Source of the DNA: Acidaminococcus fermentans DSM 20731
Lineage (GTDB): Bacteria; Bacillota; Negativicutes; Acidaminococcales; Acidaminococcaceae
Reading direction: 5' to 3'
Assembly: GCF_000025305.1 (NCBI RefSeq)
Contig: NC_013740.1
Location: 2,232,001-2,296,000 of the forward strand
DNA: 64,000 nucleotides
Below the pieces are notes generated by a model that was given only the letters and a program-made list of their open reading frames with translations, did not search any database and was not told the DNA's origin. Position numbers and translations under genes: made by a program. The number at the start of each line of letters is the position of its first letter. Position 1 is the stretch's first letter. Shown one piece after another: positions 7,828 through 15,704 of this stretch.

Positions 7828-9135
7828 TTATCTCAGCAATCCTGCCTCATACGCAATGAACAAAATGGTAAAGCCTGCCAGGTACAGGAATCCGAATACA
7901 CCCAGCCAGAACAGGCCGCCCTTGACTTTGTTCGCTCCCGTCCGCACCAGGGAGAAGTTCAGCAGTGCAAAGAACGGAGTGGAAACAAAGGAGCAGATCA
8001 TGGCGAAGTAGAGCATGGTGGCCACATCACTCATGAAGCCGGAAATGATGACAATCCCGATCAGGGCCGTAACCGTCATCCAGATGTTCAGGTTCCGGGT
8101 GGAGCTGTGATCCTTTTTCAGCAGCAGCCGGAGGGCCTCATCGTTGGCACGGGAGTAGCCGTCGATAACGGTAAGGGTGGTCCCGAACATGCACAGGAAA
8201 GCAATCAGGGCAATGAGCAGTTTGGACCAGGATCCGATGGCAAAGGCGTACATTTTGATCAGCTGGCCGATATAGGCAACACCGGCTGCCTCGACCTTTT
8301 CACCGCTGCCGTACTGGACCAGTGCCCCCAGGGCCATGAAGACCAGGGCAAGGATTGCCGTACCGATGTAGCCCACGTTGAAGTCGAAGATGCCATCCTT
8401 GAAACTGACCGGATTCAGGCGGCGTTTCGCAACCACCCACATGGAATTCAACGCGGAGATTTCAATGGGTGCCGGCATCCAGCCCATCAGGGCCACGATA
8501 AAGCCGAGAGATGTCAGCGTCCAGGGATTGGGTGCCACAAAATCCTGTGCCATGGGCATACCGCCTTTGAAGGCTGCGATAATTACGGCAGATACCGTAG
8601 AAACGGTCAGGGCAATCATGATCCCTTTGGAAAGCCCATCCAGGAAACGGTACTGTCCCAGGATCAGCATTCCCCAGGTAATGGCAATGACCATGGTGCT
8701 GGCCATGGGGATGCTCACGGCAAAGTTCACGCCCACCGCCATGAAGATGAATTTCAGGATTGCAGCACAAATAATGCTGACGGCGGCAGTGTTGACCATG
8801 GCGGCAAACACGTTCAGTATGAAGAATACCCCGAGATACAGATTGCCTTTTCTCTGATACCCTTGCAGCAGGGACTCATTGGTGGACAGGGTATAATGGA
8901 CACCAAAACGGAAAAACGGATACTTGCAAAGGTTCGCAAGGATAATGATGATGGCCAGCTGCCACCCGTAAATGGCCCCTGCCTGGGTGGAAGCAACAAT
9001 GTGGGATCCGCCCACAGCAGCCGATGCCATCAGGATACCCGGCCCCAGTGCCCGGAGTTTGGAATGCCAGCTGGAGACCTGACTGTTCTCTTCGGCATCT
9101 TCCATTGTTTTTTCAATGGTTAAAGACTCTTGCAT
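7828..9135 (-). CDS. Nramp-family-related transporter lacking the canonical metal site
   Basis: This 435-residue, roughly 11-helix membrane protein belongs by overall pattern to the Nramp superfamily. The first helix (LGPGILMASAAVGGSHIVAST) aligns with the Nramp TM1 segment, where metal transporters have DPGN. Here the four positions read GGSH, so the Asp and Asn that bind Mn/Fe are absent. In the TM6 region the Met is kept (MGWMPAPIEIS) but the following His is Ala-Pro. A divalent-metal substrate is therefore doubtful. The start at 9135 (MQESL) has GAGGGG 10 nt upstream. A promoter is visible at 9192-9220. A related gene lies at 63442-64000. Confidence 0.8.
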   Translation of the reverse strand: MQESLTIEKTMEDAEENSQVSSWHSKLRALGPGILMASAAVGGSHIVASTQAGAIYGWQLAIIIILANLCKYPFFRFGVHYTLSTNESLLQGYQRKGNLYLGVFFILNVFAAMVNTAAVSIICAAILKFIFMAVGVNFAVSIPMASTMVIAITWGMLILGQYRFLDGLSKGIMIALTVSTVSAVIIAAFKGGMPMAQDFVAPNPWTLTSLGFIVALMGWMPAPIEISALNSMWVVAKRRLNPVSFKDGIFDFNVGYIGTAILALVFMALGALVQYGSGEKVEAAGVAYIGQLIKMYAFAIGSWSKLLIALIAFLCMFGTTLTVIDGYSRANDEALRLLLKKDHSSTRNLNIWMTVTALIGIVIISGFMSDVATMLYFAMICSFVSTPFFALLNFSLVRTGANKVKGGLFWLGVFGFLYLAGFTILFIAYEAGLLR

Positions 9136-9191
9136 GATAAAACCGCCCCTCATTCAATTCTGCACTCATAAAACAATGAGTGATGACGGCT

Positions 9192-9220
9192 ATTCTACCA
9201 TGGCATATCATAGAAATCAA
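9192..9220 (-). promoter_or_regulatory. Promoter for the Nramp-like gene
   Basis: Minus-strand -35 TTGATT (9215-9220), a 17-nt spacer and -10 TAGAAT (9192-9197), about 55 nt upstream of the start codon. The rest of the 9136-9444 gap is AT-rich and shows no gene. Confidence 0.6.
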
Positions 9221-9444
9221 GTATTTTATCGAAGAATTTTTATTCATCAACTTGTCAACTTTGTTTTTATTCAAATGCAATTATTGGAAAATGATACATT
9301 TGTTATCTCTTCATTTGTGGTATCTGTCTTTTCAGAACGGACAAACAGAGTATGCAATCCAATCCGGTCTTCTTCCCGGCCCCCCTTTTGATCTCGGGCA
9401 ACGTCTGTTGTGCAAAGGTTGTATAGAGGTTGGATAAGAAGCCG

Positions 9445-10797
9445 TTAGAGACACATAGCCATATACAAGGGAAGGAATCCGATTCCTTCTTTCATCTGCA
9501 GATCCCGGGTATAGAGGATGTACCGTTCTTCCATTTTCAATTGGTACTTTTTCACCAGATAGTCAAAGGATTTATGGGTCTGGTAGCCTGAGGATTTCAC
9601 TTCCAGGGGGCAGAGTTTCTTATTCCTCACAATCAGGAAATCAATCTCATAAGAATTCTCCCTTTGGCTGCCTTCAGGACAGTAGCGGTATTCATGGAAA
9701 TACAGGCCATGCCCGGCCGCCCGCAGCATCTGGGCCACCATGTTTTCCATAACCATTCCCTCATTGATTCCCAAACGCCCGGTAATCAGCGCTTTGTACA
9801 AGGCATCTCCTGTTTCTGCATCACTGCGCATGATCTGGGTCACCAAAAGCCCCGTATCCCCCATATACAGTTTAAAATTGCTCCGGTCCGCAAACAGTTC
9901 CAGTGCTGGTTCCGGTTTGGTTACGTTGATGCATTCATTGCCGATCATAGAATCCGCTATAAAGGAAACGGCTTCTACATAGTTCCGATACCGTGCATTT
10001 TTTCCCAACAGGGACAGTTTGAAATGAGAATTCTTGTTTTCCAATTGTTCCGGAATCGTACGGAATACCACGGAAGCCTTGTCATGATTCTGCTGATCAT
10101 ATTTTGCCAGGTCTTCCTCATACAGGTCCAGGATATTGCGTTTGATGAAATCGATCTGGGCGAAATCCTTCCCTTCCACAAGGGCCTCCACTGCCTGGGG
10201 CATTCCCCCCACGGCCATGTAGGTGCGGAACTTTTTCATGATGACCCGATGGATTTTATCCCCCAACGGTTTTCTCCGGGCAAAGGCGTCCCTGATGGCT
10301 GGTCCCGTGATTTCGTCCTGGATGGCCCACAGATACTCTTCAAAATCCATGGGAAACATCCTGATCCGATATTCTTCGGAAGGGATCAGGATATTTTGTA
10401 CATTCTTGCGGATGGAAATCAGAGAACCGGTTTCCAGATAATCATACCGGCCGTCCTTCACCAGATACTTGATGGCCTGTCTGGCTTCCGGGAAAAGCTG
10501 TACCTCGTCAAAAATAATGGCACAGCGTTTTCCCTTGAGGGATTTTCCTTTCAAAAGGAACAGAGTACGAAAAAAAGCATCCAAATCGTTCAGATTTTCC
10601 CGAAAATTTTCTCTGATGTCCTGATTTTCCAGAGCAAAATCCAAAATCAGATAGTCATCATACTCGTTTTTTGCAAATTCCTCAATGATGGTACTTTTTC
10701 CAATACGCCGTGCCCCTTCCAGCAGTACCGCCGTAGAACCGGCTGCCATTTTTTTCCAATACAGCAGTTTTTCATAGACCTTTCTCCGAAACAGCAC
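9445..10797 (-). CDS. AAA-family ATPase with DUF4143 domain
   Basis: This 450-residue protein has an N-terminal P-loop ATPase domain: Walker A is degenerate (EGARRIGKST, about residues 27-36) and Walker B reads CAIIFDEVQ (about 92-100). A sensor-like ETGSLIS follows. The C-terminal DUF4143 region contains a PD-(D/E)XK-like pattern (EIDFLIVRNKKLCPLEVKSS), suggesting nuclease or DNA binding. The start is GTG at 10797 with AAAGGAGGG upstream. Such ATPases occur in many copies in gut anaerobes and their physiological role is not established. Three to four 33-bp direct repeats sit just upstream (10830-10960). Confidence 0.85.
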   Translation of the reverse strand: MLFRRKVYEKLLYWKKMAAGSTAVLLEGARRIGKSTIIEEFAKNEYDDYLILDFALENQDIRENFRENLNDLDAFFRTLFLLKGKSLKGKRCAIIFDEVQLFPEARQAIKYLVKDGRYDYLETGSLISIRKNVQNILIPSEEYRIRMFPMDFEEYLWAIQDEITGPAIRDAFARRKPLGDKIHRVIMKKFRTYMAVGGMPQAVEALVEGKDFAQIDFIKRNILDLYEEDLAKYDQQNHDKASVVFRTIPEQLENKNSHFKLSLLGKNARYRNYVEAVSFIADSMIGNECINVTKPEPALELFADRSNFKLYMGDTGLLVTQIMRSDAETGDALYKALITGRLGINEGMVMENMVAQMLRAAGHGLYFHEYRYCPEGSQRENSYEIDFLIVRNKKLCPLEVKSSGYQTHKSFDYLVKKYQLKMEERYILYTRDLQMKEGIGFLPLYMAMCL

Positions 10798-10834
10798 GCT
10801 GAACCCTCCTTTAACATATCTTACACAAAATGAA

Positions 10835-10960
10835 AAGTGTTTATGGCTCTTTCAGCACGAAAATGATAAATCTTTTAGGTTATTATAGCACGAAAACAGT
10901 AAATGTTTTTGGCTATTTTTGCACGAAAACGATAAATCTTTTTAAAATTATCTCCTGTTT
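10835..10960 (-). repeat. 33-bp iteron array upstream of the DUF4143 ATPase
   Basis: Three direct repeats with an exact 33-bp period share the minus-strand core GTTTTCGTGC or ATTTTCGTGC, preceded by (G/C)ATTTA. A fourth, degenerate unit lies nearest the gene. The second unit contains TATAAT (10882-10887 complement). The array fills the promoter region of the ATPase, so an operator role is likely. A forward-strand reading frame here merely translates the repeat as an 11-residue period. Confidence 0.7.
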
Positions 10961-10979
10961 TTTTCGTGACTTTATAAGA

Positions 10980-11036
10980 AGGGGTGGCCGGGCATCCTGC
11001 GGGCGGCCGGGCCTGCCGCCCCTACACCCCCTACGA
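10980..11036. repeat. Copy of a GC-rich dispersed repeat
   Basis: On the minus strand this reads GTAGGGGCGGCAGGCCCGG followed by CCGCCCGC. Related copies occur at about 970-1004, 26752-26778, 36106-36131, 36169-36205 and 56849-56880. Confidence 0.6.
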
Positions 11037-11073
11037 GTTCCCTCTACGGGACAGGGCTTTATTTTGCCAATAA

Positions 11074-11129
11074 AATAAATTTCGTACCAAAAATATTGTA
11101 ATTTTAATATTTTTGGTACGAAATTTATT
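11074..11129. repeat. 24-bp perfect inverted repeat
   Basis: The arms 11074-11097 and 11106-11129 are exact complements around an 8-nt loop. The arm begins AATAAATTTCGTACC. The AT-rich composition and central TTTCGTAC core set it apart from ordinary terminators, but it lies between the truncated phosphatase and the ATPase promoter and could end either transcript. Confidence 0.65.
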
Positions 11130-11194
11130 GATTATGTGATTTATTTCCCTTGAAAAATATTTTTATTTTTCATCTTGTTTTATAAATAGCCCCT

Positions 11195-11901
11195 TCATTT
11201 CCCCATATGATCCCGGATTCCCCGGCTCTGCTGTTTTTCGGCAGCCTTTTTCCAGGTCTCCCGGTTCTTTTTGGTGGGAGCCGGTTCGGATTCCCCGAAA
11301 ATAGCCCGTACCCAGTGCCCGTCAGTGGGATTGGGCATCAGGATGAATTTTTTCCCGAACAGATCCTTGTCCTTTTCCATCAGGTCATTCCGCTGGTCCA
11401 CATCCTTCACATAATATACCCGCTGGAAATCATTCAGGCTGTCTCCCAGATACACGGCGATATTGTGGGTCTGGGCGATTTTCTTCTGTTCCTTTTCCTT
11501 GTTGGAGGTGTCGATGAGCACGGTGAGATGGTCTTTGTCCGCATAGGGGAACTGCAGATCCTGAAGGTTCTTCAGGGCATAGCCATAGGTGCCTTCTCCC
11601 TGGTCCCGGCTGGTGACGTAGAACACTTCCACCCCTTTGGATTTGCAATAGTTGAGAAAGTCCACTGCCCCAGGGGCTGTGGTCAGTTTATCCTGTTTGA
11701 TAGGCTCATCCCACATGGGATCATCGAAAGCATCATGTTTGGTGGCAATCATGGACCCCCAGTAGTCCGGATGGAGGATCAGTGTATCATCCACGTCAGT
11801 GACCACGCACAGGGGTTTGTCCCCGGATTTTTGGGCGGCCAAAGCCTGATCCACCCGTTCCTGGGCAATGTTGAAGGCCTGGTAGAATTGCCGGGAAAGT
11901 G
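11195..11901 (-). pseudogene. 5'-truncated class C acid phosphatase (5'-nucleotidase, e(P4) family)
   Basis: The C-terminal 220 residues (from a GTG at 11854) are a clear e(P4)-type HAD phosphatase: the nucleophile motif is VVTDVDDTLIL (family DxDxT), then FYVTSRD and LGDSLNDF. Coding similarity continues upstream in frame to about 11901 (RQFYQAFNIAQERV), but the signal peptide and first roughly 40-60 residues of this exported lipoprotein family are missing. The sequence there turns into two 40-bp direct repeats. The enzyme would remain in the cytoplasm if made at all, so I call it a truncated gene. A start at the GTG cannot be excluded. Confidence 0.7.
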
Positions 11902-11980
11902 TTCTTCTGTACTTTACGAAAATCTTGTTTTTCCATTTCTGTTCGTCTGTACTTTACGTTTTTCTATTTATAGGATAAAG
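11901..11980. repeat. Two 40-bp-spaced direct repeats at the phosphatase breakpoint
   Basis: GTTC(T/G)TCTGTACTTTACG occurs at 11901-11918 and 11941-11958, one mismatch in 18. The pair replaces the missing 5' end of the phosphatase gene and resembles the ATPase-associated iterons in being AT-rich with an ACGAAAA tail on the first copy. Confidence 0.6.
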
Positions 11981-12044
11981 TGTTAAATATAAAATTTTAC
12001 TGAATGGAATCATCCACAAAAATATCCTTGTTTTTTGTTGGAAT

Positions 12045-12082
12045 AAAAAAATGCAAAATACCCCGGTGCCACACACCGGGGG
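12045..12082 (-). terminator. Terminator of the permease-DUF6282 operon
   Basis: CCCCGGTG (12061-12068) pairs with CACCGGGG (12074-12081). On the minus strand the stem is followed by TATTTTGCATTTTTTT. Confidence 0.8.
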
Positions 12083-12144
12083 ATTTCCGTGCTTCAAGGA
12101 CATGGTTAATCGTCTGCCTATGACCAATCCTCTTTTGCTGCTTT

Positions 12145-12984
12145 TTACGCTTCCAGTATTCTTTTGGGGTTTTTCTTAAAACACCAATCCAATTCATCCT
12201 GGGACAAGCCATTTTCCAACAACATTTCGGCAAACATTTCCATCGCTTCATCCGGATACGGTGAGGAGGGCTGTCCCACATCAGAGGAAAGGAGCACATG
12301 ATCCGCTCCCAGCTCCCGGATTTCCTCCACCAGCTCTTCAATCGGGGTATCTCCCCGACGTACATTGAAAAAGCAGTGTTCTACGAAACCTCCCAATTGG
12401 ACAACTTTCTTTCTTTCTGCCTTCGTATAATAATCGGCAGGATTATCCGCATGGGTGGCTATCAATGTCCGGATTCCCAGTTCCTTTCCTTTCTGCAGAA
12501 CAGCCAGGCCTTCTTGGGCACTGATATGCCCGGTAGCCAGAGCCATTCCGCATCGAGCCACAGTTTCCAGTACGGATACCACCTCTGGTTTCAGCTTTCC
12601 TTCAGGATCCAAAAGATAGAGATAGGAATCTGCTTCCTGCTTTGTCAGTTCTGGCTTTTTTTTCTGTTGATAACTGCGGGCTTCCAAAGTGGGCATCCAG
12701 CAAATCCGCCCGCCCAGTTTGCTGCAATTCTCCACGGCATAAGGGTTCATCCCTCCTACCGTCCTATTCAGGACAATCCCTCCCACAATAAGCATGGACG
12801 GATATCTGGATTGGAGAAGAGCAGCCCGGCTGGCAGTCTCAGAAAAATGATTCTTCAGGACAAATCCCGCAAATTTCTTTTTTGACAGCTGTTCGGCAAC
12901 TTCTTCATCTGAAAATTTTCGTGGAGATACATCCGGTCCTGGATGAAGATGAATATCATAGAATCCTTTACAGGAAATCTTCAT
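12145..12984 (-). CDS. DUF6282 family metal-dependent hydrolase-like protein
   Basis: This 279-residue protein has the amidohydrolase-type metal motif near its start (YDIHLHPGPD), a middle NHFSET segment, GHIS and a THADNP motif, consistent with a TIM-barrel metal hydrolase; proteins of this pattern are classed as DUF6282. No signal peptide is present. AAGGAGG precedes the ATG at 12984. It lies 12 nt downstream of the permease and surely shares its mRNA, which begins at a promoter carrying the 49-bp element found before two other catabolic genes. A role in opening an imported amide, lactone or cyclic compound is plausible but is inference. Confidence 0.75.
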   Translation of the reverse strand: MKISCKGFYDIHLHPGPDVSPRKFSDEEVAEQLSKKKFAGFVLKNHFSETASRAALLQSRYPSMLIVGGIVLNRTVGGMNPYAVENCSKLGGRICWMPTLEARSYQQKKKPELTKQEADSYLYLLDPEGKLKPEVVSVLETVARCGMALATGHISAQEGLAVLQKGKELGIRTLIATHADNPADYYTKAERKKVVQLGGFVEHCFFNVRRGDTPIEELVEEIRELGADHVLLSSDVGQPSSPYPDEAMEMFAEMLLENGLSQDELDWCFKKNPKRILEA

Positions 12985-12996
12985 TGCAATTCCTCC

Positions 12997-14250
12997 TTAA
13001 TATGGCAGGAAAACAGGAATCAACCCAACAATTACCAGATACGTTAAAACTACCATGGGAATCCCAATTTTTAAAAAATCCAGAAATTTATACTGGGTCC
13101 AGCCTACCGTCATCATATTTTGAGGTGCCGCAAAAGGAGTGGCATAAGAAGCAGCCCCAGCCAGGGTAATGATCATGGCCACCGGATAAGGACTGACTCC
13201 AATCTGTTGTGCAATGGAAATCCCTATGGGCATGAACACCAATATAGTTGGAATATTGGACATAATCTGAGTCAGCCCAGCAGCAGCCCAGAACATAACA
13301 GTAGAAATCATGAAAGGGCTGGGATTGTCGCCAAGGATATGGATGATCAGATCCGCTACGGCCTGACCAGCGCCACTGTTCTTTACCCCGGTTGAAATTA
13401 CACTCAAAGCTCCTACCAGAATCAAGCAGTTCCAATCAATGGCCTTCAAGGCCTCTTTCAAAGTCATACAGCGGGTTGCCACAATAACGCAGGCCCCCAA
13501 TACAGCCGCCACATGCATGGGTACAGCCTTGATTCCGGAAGCAATGACGGCCAGAACCACCAGCATGGTAATGGAAGCGATGGTCGCTTTGGATTTATTC
13601 AGCTCTTTCTTTTCTGTTTTGGCAAATTCAGGAATGTATCCCGTATCGGGGATCATCCGGGACCCAATAAAGGTAAAGTACAAGGTTCCGATGATGCATA
13701 CCCCAATACCGAAAGGGGTAATGCTGAAAAAGCCAAATGGTGTCAATCCCAGTTCTCCCATGGAAGCAGCTGCGGCAGCATTGGATCCCACACCAACCAA
13801 CGTGACGAATCCTCCGAACTGAGCACCAAACAGCAAGCCCAAAAGTGCCCGGGACGGCCCAATTCCAGCAGCCACACACATGGCCGTGACCAGAGGAGCC
13901 ATCGCCACCATTACCCCGATATTGCTGCAGACAGAACTGAGAAGGCAGGAAACGATCAATGTGGCCAGAATGATATTCCGTTCGCTTTTTCCCGTAAGAG
14001 CCACCATTTTCTTGCCAATGGCATCGGTAATCCCGGTGTGGAATAAAGACGCTCCCACAACCATCATCCCGGCAAGCAGGATATTGGTATTGTTGTCATA
14101 AGCGGCAAAAACCGTATTCATTTTCACAATGCCGAAGAAGCCATAGGACAAGGATGCCAGAATGGCTGTAACGGCAATGGGAAATGGTTCCCATATAAAA
14201 CATATAATTGTAATTGCCAGAATGCCTAAGGCAAGAGCCATCGGTGTCAT
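12997..14250 (-). CDS. SLC13/ion-transporter superfamily permease
   Basis: This 417-residue integral membrane protein has about 11 hydrophobic segments and an inverted-repeat layout. Its paired motifs resemble the clamshell loops of SLC13/DASS carriers: one is SVCSNIGVMVAMAPLV, the other MSNIPTILVFMPIGIS. Relatives carry dicarboxylates, sulfate or other anions with Na+ or H+. GGGAGG precedes the ATG at 14250. The gene heads an operon with the DUF6282 hydrolase. Its promoter region (14335-14402) carries the shared 49-bp element, so it is probably co-regulated with the RraA and 6PGDH-like genes nearby. The substrate is unassigned. Confidence 0.82.
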   Translation of the reverse strand: MTPMALALGILAITIICFIWEPFPIAVTAILASLSYGFFGIVKMNTVFAAYDNNTNILLAGMMVVGASLFHTGITDAIGKKMVALTGKSERNIILATLIVSCLLSSVCSNIGVMVAMAPLVTAMCVAAGIGPSRALLGLLFGAQFGGFVTLVGVGSNAAAAASMGELGLTPFGFFSITPFGIGVCIIGTLYFTFIGSRMIPDTGYIPEFAKTEKKELNKSKATIASITMLVVLAVIASGIKAVPMHVAAVLGACVIVATRCMTLKEALKAIDWNCLILVGALSVISTGVKNSGAGQAVADLIIHILGDNPSPFMISTVMFWAAAGLTQIMSNIPTILVFMPIGISIAQQIGVSPYPVAMIITLAGAASYATPFAAPQNMMTVGWTQYKFLDFLKIGIPMVVLTYLVIVGLIPVFLPY

Positions 14251-14334
14251 AAATAAATTCCTCCCTTGGTACGTGCTTTTTACGCCCCTTATCCGGTGCT
14301 AGCTTCCGCAAGGGCATTTCTTGTTCGCAATAGT

Positions 14335-14402
14335 ATGATAACTTATTCTGTCAACAAAGTAAAACATATATATTTTAACTGTTTAACAAAATAATTTTGT
14401 TG
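14335..14402 (-). promoter_or_regulatory. Promoter and 49-bp shared element, copy 3 (permease operon)
   Basis: The element (14352-14400) begins CAACAAAGTAAAACA and ends ACAAAATAATTTTGT. On the minus strand the -35 TTTACT (14358-14363) lies inside it, and a -10 TATCAT (14335-14340) follows after 17 nt. The same layout occurs at 17947-18012 and 20097-20162. Confidence 0.75.
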
Positions 14403-14453
14403 AATGATTGTATAATTAAATTGAAACGACCATAGGATCATACAATCACAAAG

Positions 14454-14496
14454 AAAATCCGTACAACCTTTGTTTTTCGGGTTGTACGGATTTTTT
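14454..14496. terminator. Terminator downstream of the D-2-hydroxyacid dehydrogenase
   Basis: AAAATCCGTACAACC pairs with its complement at 14480-14494; T-runs lie on both sides, so it can work in either direction. Confidence 0.8.
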
Positions 14497-14537
14497 ACGG
14501 CTCCCTGACAGACCTTTCCAACTGGGATTTGTCTTTT

Positions 14538-15566
14538 TTAGAAATCAAACATCCCTGCAGGTGCTTTGTCCGGTTTTTTTGTATCTGTATAGGTTTTGGC
14601 CGTTTCGTAATCCACATCGTGGATGGGCCAGGTAGGTTCCTTGCCTTCATAGACTTCTTCGACTCCCATGGCAGAGAAGTAAGAAGCTCTATGGGCTGCT
14701 TCCGTTGTATTCCCGCCGATGTGAGGATAAATGATCACATTGTCCAGGGTCAGCAGGGGATTCTTGGGATCCACCGGTTCTTTCCGGATGGCGTCCAGGC
14801 CTGCCCCAGCGATGACTCCGTCCTTGCAGGCTTCATACAGATCTTCTTCCACCACCAGGGCGCCCCGGGCCGTATTAATCAGGAAAGCAGTAGGTTTCAT
14901 CTTGGCCAGGGTTTCCTTGTTGATCATATTTCGGGTTACTGGAGTGTTGGGCGCATGAAGGGAAACGTAATCACTTTCCGTAAGGATCCGATCCAGATCC
15001 CGGACCACTTCCACTCCATCAGGGAAATCTTTGGCCGGTTTATAAGGATCGTAGCACAGTACGTTCATTTCCATAGCCAGGCACCGTTTCGCCACCCGGC
15101 TGCCGATGTTTCCACAGCCCACAATCCCTACGGTCTTGCCATTCAGGGTATTCTTGCGGACTTTCAATTTTGCTTTATAAAAATCATTTACCCAGGTTTT
15201 ATGCAGCACAGTCACATTCCGGCTGCATTCCAGCATCAGCAGCAGAGCCGTTTCCGCCACAGATGTGCTGTTGGCCACCGGTGCATACAGGGCCTGGACC
15301 CCATTGTCATGGCAGGCCTTCACATCCAGGGCATCAAATCCGGCACCATGGCGGACAATGACTTTTAAATTGGGATCAGCTTCAATGACTTCCCGGGTAA
15401 TGGGCGTAATCCGGACAATCATGGCATCTGGTTGATGTTCCTTGAAATCAGCCAGTACATCAGCCGTTTCAAATCCTCGCCCCTGAATGATGGTATGACC
15501 GGCTTTTTCCAACAATTCCCGTCCTTCACTCATGATTTCCTGTGGTAATAAGATTTTCCAGCCCAT
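14538..15566 (-). CDS. D-2-hydroxyacid dehydrogenase (SerA-like, no ACT domain)
   Basis: This 342-residue NAD-dependent D-2-hydroxyacid dehydrogenase has the Rossmann motif VGIVGCGNIGSRVA and the catalytic triad of the family: Arg in NTARGALV, Glu in RKEPVDP and His in YPHIGG. It would interconvert a 2-keto acid and a D-2-hydroxy acid. The C-terminal regulatory domains of true SerA (present in the copy at 20264) are absent. The start at 15566 (MGWKIL) has AAGGAG 12-13 nt upstream; a GTG three codons earlier is too close to that site. It follows gltS by about 140 nt on the same strand and may be read with the RraA-gltS transcript. The substrate is unknown. Confidence 0.85.
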   Translation of the reverse strand: MGWKILLPQEIMSEGRELLEKAGHTIIQGRGFETADVLADFKEHQPDAMIVRITPITREVIEADPNLKVIVRHGAGFDALDVKACHDNGVQALYAPVANSTSVAETALLLMLECSRNVTVLHKTWVNDFYKAKLKVRKNTLNGKTVGIVGCGNIGSRVAKRCLAMEMNVLCYDPYKPAKDFPDGVEVVRDLDRILTESDYVSLHAPNTPVTRNMINKETLAKMKPTAFLINTARGALVVEEDLYEACKDGVIAGAGLDAIRKEPVDPKNPLLTLDNVIIYPHIGGNTTEAAHRASYFSAMGVEEVYEGKEPTWPIHDVDYETAKTYTDTKKPDKAPAGMFDF

Positions 15567-15704
15567 TTGTATCACACGCTCCTTTGCAATTTCATCATGC
15601 CAGATGATTTCTTTTCTTCTTCACAAATTCCAAACAGTTTCTGTCAGCCTTTCCCATTCTATCTGTTCATCCGTTGATCTTTCCGATAAGCAGCCAAAGC
15701 ACCG

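Noticed and set aside
9445-10797. Antiphage defence gene
   Set aside because: DUF4143 and DUF234 ATPases can look like defence genes, but no other defence component lies beside any of the three copies, so this label would be speculation.
10835-10960. CRISPR-like array
   Set aside because: Only three or four units, with adjacent repeats and no unique spacers of constant length, and no cas genes nearby.
10830-11078. Small frame with an 11-residue repeat
   Set aside because: It translates the 33-bp iterons and then a GC-rich repeat; there is no ribosome site and the repeat is better explained as regulatory DNA.
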